DNA from: Cerasicoccus frondis
Lineage (GTDB): Bacteria; Verrucomicrobiota; Verrucomicrobiia; Opitutales; Cerasicoccaceae
Reading direction: 5' to 3'
Assembly (NCBI GenBank): GCA_031296915.1
Contig: JAVDPC010000006.1
Coordinates: 176,246-240,245 of the forward strand
DNA length: 64,000 bases
Under the pieces are notes generated by a model, which saw nothing but the letters and a program-made list of their open reading frames with translations, was not told the DNA's origin and ran no database searches. A program made the position numbers and the translations under genes. Below, one piece after another: positions 59,982 to 64,000 of the stretch (within the stretch, counting starts at the first letter, position 1; each line of letters begins with the position of its first letter).

Positions 59982-61691
59982 CTAGTTTTCGATCCAGAAC
60001 TCGGTCTTGGAATCGTTGACTGCTTTCACATAGCCTGCGCGGATGGTGAAGTCGCCGAACTTCTCGCCTTCATTGCGCTCCTTGGCGTAACGAAGGATGA
60101 TTGGCTTGAGCTCGTCGAGCACCTGCTGGTGGGTGATGCTGTCGCGGTAAAGCTTGTTCACACGGTTGCCGGTGAAGCTGGCGCCAAGGTAGAGGTTATA
60201 CTTACCGGGGCTGCGACCAACGAAACCGATTTCCGCGAGGAACGGACGAGCGCAACCATTCGGGCAACCCGTCATGCGGATGACGATTTCGTCTTCGCGC
60301 AGGCCAGCTTCATCGAGAATGTTTTCGATGTCGGTGATCAGGTCCGGCAGGTAGCGCTCGGACTCGGCCAAGGCGAGACCGCAAGTCGGCAAAGCCACGC
60401 AGGCCATCGAGTTGAGACGCAGTCCGCTGGTGTTCAGGCGGTCCATGATGCCAGCATCCTTCAAAATCTTTTCAATCGCGGGCTTCGACTTTTCCGAGAT
60501 CGCGCCGATGACGAGGTTTTGATTCGCGCTCAGGCGGAAGTCGCCGGTGTGAATCTTCGCCACTTCACGCAAAGCGGTCTTCATCGGGAAATCAGCGGTG
60601 TCGAGCACGCGACCGTTCTGGATGAACAGCGTCAGGTGCCACTTGTCGTCAATACCCTTCACCCAGCCATAACGGTCGCCGGTGTGTTCGAAGGTAAAGT
60701 CGCGGGCTTCCTCAATCGTCACGCCGGAACGCTTGGCAACTTCAGCGCGGAAGGCATCGAGGCCCATGTCTTCCACAGTGTATTTCAGACGGGCGTGCTT
60801 GCGGTCGCTACGGTCGCCGTTGTCGCGCTGTGTGGTCACCACGGCTTCGGCAATCTTGATCGCGTCTTCGGTCTTGATGAAGCCGAGCATCTGCGCAACA
60901 CGCGGATAAGTCGCCTTGTTGTTGTGCGTCATACCCATGCCGCCACCGACGGTCACATTGTAGCCGACAAGCTTGTCGTCTTCCACGATCGCGATGTAGC
61001 CGAGGTCGTGCGCGTAGATGTCCACATCGTTGCTCGGCGGCACGGCGATGACAGTCTTAAACTTGCGCGGCAGGTAAGTCTTGCCGTAGATGGGCTCGAC
61101 GTCCTCTTCGCTGGACTCCAGCTTCTCGCCGTCGAGCCAGATCTCGTGGTAAGCGCGGGTGGCGGGGGTCAAGTGCGTGTTGATGTCCTCAGCCAGCTTT
61201 TGCACCTCTGCATGGACGGCGCTTTGGTAAGGATTCGGGTTGCACATGACGTTGCGGTTCACGTCGCCGCAGGCCGCAATGGTGTCGAGGCACGCGTCGT
61301 TGATCTCCTTGATCGAGCGCTTCAGGTTGCTCTTGATGATGCCGTGAAACTGAAAGGCCTGGCGCGTGGTGAGCTTCAGCGTGCCGTTGGCGAACTCATC
61401 AGAAATCCGGTCCATCTCGAGCCATTGATGCGGGGTGCAAACGCCGCCCGGCACACGCACGCGCGCCATAAAGCTGAACGCCTTGTCCAGCTTTTGCTTG
61501 CGACGCTCGTTACGCACATCGCGGTCGTCCTGCTGGTAGATGCCGTGAAACTTCGTCAGCTGACCATCATCGTCGGACAAGGCTCCATTGCTGACATCGG
61601 CCAATCCTTCCAGGATCGTGCCCCGGAGAAAGTTACTGTTCTCCTTAATCGTTTCGTTCTTCGACAACTTCTTCACGTTAGTTTCGGCCAT
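59982..61691 (-). CDS. cysI: Sulfite reductase hemoprotein (CysI-type)
   Basis: A 569-residue siroheme/[4Fe-4S] enzyme reducing sulfite to sulfide for cysteine synthesis. Length and motif positions match E. coli CysI: C431 and C437 in [11 protein letters not shown] and C476 and C480 in [10 protein letters not shown] bind the cluster. The siroheme-binding Arg/Lys regions around RQAFQFHGI and [17 protein letters not shown] are intact. No flavoprotein subunit gene is nearby, so the electron donor is encoded elsewhere or is ferredoxin. The start at 61691 ([13 protein letters not shown]) fits the family. A weak promoter (TTGACT, TAATTT) may lie upstream. Confidence 0.95.
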   Translation of the reverse strand: MAETNVKKLSKNETIKENSNFLRGTILEGLADVSNGALSDDDGQLTKFHGIYQQDDRDVRNERRKQKLDKAFSFMARVRVPGGVCTPHQWLEMDRISDEFANGTLKLTTRQAFQFHGIIKSNLKRSIKEINDACLDTIAACGDVNRNVMCNPNPYQSAVHAEVQKLAEDINTHLTPATRAYHEIWLDGEKLESSEEDVEPIYGKTYLPRKFKTVIAVPPSNDVDIYAHDLGYIAIVEDDKLVGYNVTVGGGMGMTHNNKATYPRVAQMLGFIKTEDAIKIAEAVVTTQRDNGDRSDRKHARLKYTVEDMGLDAFRAEVAKRSGVTIEEARDFTFEHTGDRYGWVKGIDDKWHLTLFIQNGRVLDTADFPMKTALREVAKIHTGDFRLSANQNLVIGAISEKSKPAIEKILKDAGIMDRLNTSGLRLNSMACVALPTCGLALAESERYLPDLITDIENILDEAGLREDEIVIRMTGCPNGCARPFLAEIGFVGRSPGKYNLYLGASFTGNRVNKLYRDSITHQQVLDELKPIILRYAKERNEGEKFGDFTIRAGYVKAVNDSKTEFWIEN

Positions 61692-61783
61692 AATCTCTAT
61701 AATAGTTGGAAGAGTTTTGCCTTCCTGACAACAAAATTAAGTATCTTAGGTAGAATAGTCAAGTTAATGCGCAGTACTAACAG

Positions 61784-62821
61784 CTAGGCTAATGCCAAGG
61801 GCACAGATGGATCAAAAGTCATACTGCCGATAGGTTGCTCCAGCGACTCCGGGTCTAGCCAGCCAGCAAACGCGATCATCGCAGCGTTGTCGCCGGTGTG
61901 CTTGCGCTGGGCCAAGAGCACTGGCAGGCGCTTTTTGTAGGCCAGCGTCTCCATCTCCTCGCGCAGCAGCGTGTTGTTGGCGACCCCGCCCGAGAGCCCG
62001 ATGCTGGCGACCTTCGTCTTGGCCAGCACGTGGCGCGTTTTGTTGACGAGCTGGCGGACGATGGCCACCTGGTAGTCCGCGCAAATGTCGGGCAACGCGC
62101 CGGCGAGCTCGTCATCGGTCATCGCTTCGAGCTGATAGCGCAGGCTAGTCTTTAGCCCCGAAAAGCTAAAACGGAAATCCGTGCTTTTGGCGATGCCGGT
62201 GGGAAACTCAAAGCGGCCGGTCTTGCCTTTGGCGGCGGTCTTTTCGATCTGAATGCCGCCCGGGTAAGGCATGCCGAGCAGCTTGGCACCCTTGTCGATG
62301 GCTTCACCAGCGGCGTCATCGACCGTCTGAGCGAGTAGGCGGATGCAGCGCTTTTCGTCGATTAAAAACAACACCGTGTTCCCGCCCGAGACCAGCAAGC
62401 CAAGATGCGGCAGCAGCTTTTGAAAGTTCGCTTCGAAGTCCTGGGGGGCCTCCGCGTGCAGCGCAATGAACGGCGAAAACGCGTGCCCGCGCAAGTGGTT
62501 GACGGACACCAGCGGCGCGCCCCAGGCCGTCGAGAGCGACTTGGCCACCGCGATCCCGACTGCTAGGCAGCCAGCGAGTCCAGGGCCCGTCGTCACCGCG
62601 ATCTTATCCACCGGCTCCAGCGCGACGTCGGCCTGCGCCTTGGCCAGCAGCGGCCCGAAATTGTGGACGTGCTCGCGGCTCGCTAGGTCGGGCACCACGC
62701 CGCCGTATTCGCCATGCAGCGCGATCTGCGAGTGCACCCACTCGCCCAGCATCCCCGCCTCGCTGTCAAACAACGCCAGGGCCGACTCGTCACACGAACT
62801 TTCAATCGCCAGGTATCTCAT
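61784..62821 (-). CDS. tsaD: tRNA N6-adenosine threonylcarbamoyltransferase TsaD
   Basis: A 345-residue enzyme that transfers the threonylcarbamoyl group to A37 of ANN-decoding tRNAs, working with TsaB, TsaC and TsaE. The ATG at 62821 (MRYLAIESSCDESALALF) is the family start; a longer frame from 62902 would overlap the divergent gene. Metal-binding H109 and H113 appear in VNHLRGHAFSPF, then LLVSGGNTVLF, GLSGGVANNTLL and the Asp of KHTGDNAAMIAFAG. All key residues are present. Confidence 0.96.
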   Translation of the reverse strand: MRYLAIESSCDESALALFDSEAGMLGEWVHSQIALHGEYGGVVPDLASREHVHNFGPLLAKAQADVALEPVDKIAVTTGPGLAGCLAVGIAVAKSLSTAWGAPLVSVNHLRGHAFSPFIALHAEAPQDFEANFQKLLPHLGLLVSGGNTVLFLIDEKRCIRLLAQTVDDAAGEAIDKGAKLLGMPYPGGIQIEKTAAKGKTGRFEFPTGIAKSTDFRFSFSGLKTSLRYQLEAMTDDELAGALPDICADYQVAIVRQLVNKTRHVLAKTKVASIGLSGGVANNTLLREEMETLAYKKRLPVLLAQRKHTGDNAAMIAFAGWLDPESLEQPIGSMTFDPSVPLALA

Positions 62822-62882
62822 CGTAAAAAAACTTCCGCGCCAATGCTTGCGCGAGCCTCCATGAGGAACAATCTTTGGCGCC

Positions 62883-63866
62883 GTGGCAACCCGCGAAACC
62901 ATTCCCGCCCCACTCCTTTCCGCCTTCCGCGACGCGGCCGACGCCGGGGGGCGCCTGAGCTACGCCGACTTCTCGCGCCTCGCGCTCTACCACGAGGCCG
63001 AGGGCTACTACCGGCGCGACCGCCAACGCGTGGGCAAGGCGCAGGGCACGGACTTCTACACCTCCGTCTCCGTGGGCAACGTCTTTGGCCGCGTGATCGC
63101 CGAAGCCGCGCGTCAGCTCATTGCACCGCAAGATTCGGCAGAGTTTACCTTGGCCGAGATCGGCGCCGAGCCCGAGGGGGGGATGTTTGCGGGCGTCGAA
63201 ACCGGCTTTGGCGCGGTAAAAACTTTCCCGCTCGGCCATGAATTCCAGCCCGACCCGCATACCGTGCTCGTGGCCAACGAAATCCTCGACGCCCAGCCCT
63301 TCCACCGCCTCGAGTTCCACGAAGGAGCGTGGCGCGAATGGGGCGTGGCGGTCGATGGCGATACACTGCGCGAAGTCCCGCTGGATAAATTCAGCGAGCC
63401 CGCTCAAACTCTGCTCGCAGACGCCCTGCCCGCGGAATCGCTCCCCGGCTACCGGCTCGACATCGCGCTGGAGGCCGAAACGCTCGTCCAACAATGGGCC
63501 GCGGGAAACTGGTCTGGCGCGATTATCCTGATCGACTACGGCAAGGGCTGGCCCGAGCTGACCACCGTCACCCCGCAAGGCACGGCGCGCGCGTATTTTC
63601 AGCATCAGCAGCATAACGAGCTCCTCGCCCTGCCCGGCCAACAGGACCTCACGACCCACGTTTGCTGGGACCGCATCGAGGCGGCGCTCAAAGCGTCGGG
63701 CTTCGCGCCCCTGCCCTACGAGCGGCAGGAAGCGTTTTTGGTCAAGCGTGGCTGGACCGAAATCGAACGCCTCAGCACGGACCCCGAAAACCGCCGCCAG
63801 CTGCAATCACTGATCCACCCCAGCGGCTTCGGCTCGAAGTTCCAGGTGTTGGCGGCCACGCGGTGA
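62883..63866 (+). CDS. MidA/NDUFAF7-like SAM-dependent methyltransferase
   Basis: A 327-residue protein of the COG1565 family (relatives of mitochondrial NDUFAF7, an arginine methyltransferase). Family features: LYHEAEGYYRRDRQRVGKA, GTDFYTSVSVGNVFGRVIA, the SAM-site region AEIGAEPEGGMFAGV (looser than the usual glycine-rich loop), VANEILDAQPFHRLEF and IILIDYGKGW. The start is GTG at 62883, divergent from tsaD with 61 bp between. The target in bacteria is not known. The gene ends 134 bp before the window edge. Confidence 0.88.
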   Translation: MATRETIPAPLLSAFRDAADAGGRLSYADFSRLALYHEAEGYYRRDRQRVGKAQGTDFYTSVSVGNVFGRVIAEAARQLIAPQDSAEFTLAEIGAEPEGGMFAGVETGFGAVKTFPLGHEFQPDPHTVLVANEILDAQPFHRLEFHEGAWREWGVAVDGDTLREVPLDKFSEPAQTLLADALPAESLPGYRLDIALEAETLVQQWAAGNWSGAIILIDYGKGWPELTTVTPQGTARAYFQHQQHNELLALPGQQDLTTHVCWDRIEAALKASGFAPLPYERQEAFLVKRGWTEIERLSTDPENRRQLQSLIHPSGFGSKFQVLAATR

Positions 63867-63980
63867 GTGCTTCAATTGAAAGGCAAGGTGGAGCCGGCTG
63901 TCCCTAGAGCACTTTTCATCTAGATTTGCCGAGTCAGGTGGGGTAGAGATTGGATGCAGCGCAAGGCGGCTTTGATTGAG

Positions 63981-63995
63981 CGGGCTGGAAGCCCG
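63981..63995. repeat. Short hairpin CGGGCT-GGA-AGCCCG at the right edge
   Basis: Six-pair perfect stem with a three-base loop in the intergenic tail after the methyltransferase gene. No T-run follows within the window. The rest of 63867-64000 holds nothing recognised. Confidence 0.4.
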
Positions 63996-64000
63996 TGATT

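Noticed and set aside
60129-61787. 552-codon plus-strand open frame opposite cysI
   Set aside because: The minus-strand frame is an unambiguous sulfite reductase with all four cluster cysteines; the plus frame is a GC-driven shadow.
62802-63806. 334-codon minus-strand open frame opposite the MidA-like gene
   Set aside because: The plus frame has clear family motifs; the antisense frame is without recognisable features and would overlap tsaD.

Overview
The window looks like a chromosomal segment of a free-living, probably marine or aquatic member of the Verrucomicrobiota (Opitutae/Puniceicoccales-like). This is an inference from gene content: PEP-CTERM proteins, stand-alone prepilin-type proteins with the C-terminal (F)xDxHVE signature, an autotransporter-associated beta-strand repeat protein, and a DxDxDG...NLLEYA C-terminal module occur together. 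No rRNA, tRNA, CRISPR array, transposase or prophage gene was seen.

Layout. (1) 1-1692: housekeeping genes on the minus strand, prfA (cut by the left edge) and a YihY/BrkB membrane protein. (2) 1693-2918: a 1.2 kb gene-poor stretch with a 12-G homopolymer and a palindromic repeat. (3) 2919-9983: a plus-strand block of secreted proteins: a pseudopilin, an FN3 protein, two tandem paralogous PEP-CTERM proteins, a beta-strand repeat protein and a third PEP-CTERM protein. Three of these appear to share an unnamed N-terminal domain. (4) 10053-15509: an AraC regulator, then a two-gene phosphorelay on the minus strand. (5) 15768-38914: a large alpha-glucan locus with a four-module secreted alpha-amylase and MalK-type ATPase, a GH31 enzyme with five starch-binding repeats, a type I pullulanase, two secreted paralogues of unknown function, a GH66-like enzyme, an (alpha/alpha)6 glucosidase, a LacI regulator, a second pseudopilin, and an ABC sugar importer (binding protein plus two permeases). 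(6) 39214-59839: an exopolysaccharide/O-antigen-type operon of 19 genes. It starts with a GbsR/MarR-like regulator and an RfaH/NusG-like factor, followed by a WecG/TagA-like transferase, a polymerase/ligase-like membrane protein, a Wzm/Wzt ABC exporter, an acyltransferase and twelve further known or likely glycosyltransferases. From 41129 onward most junctions are stop/start overlaps. (7) 59982-63866: cysI, tsaD and a MidA-like methyltransferase.

How the parts fit. The glucan locus reads as a complete pathway: extracellular enzymes cut alpha-1,4 and alpha-1,6 glucans, the ABC importer takes up oligosaccharides, and a cytoplasmic glucosidase finishes them. An 11-bp palindrome, TWAACNGTTWA, recurs upstream of at least five of these genes and in front of lacI itself (paired sites), so a LacI-controlled regulon is the simplest reading; it may also reach the PEP-CTERM gene at 9207. 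The exopolysaccharide operon carries its own antiterminator-like gene and an ops-like sequence just downstream of it, consistent with processive antitermination of a roughly 20 kb transcript.

Limits. All calls are from reading the sequence; no database search was run. Start codons were chosen from overlaps, signal peptides and family fit, and several are uncertain because Shine-Dalgarno sequences are often absent.
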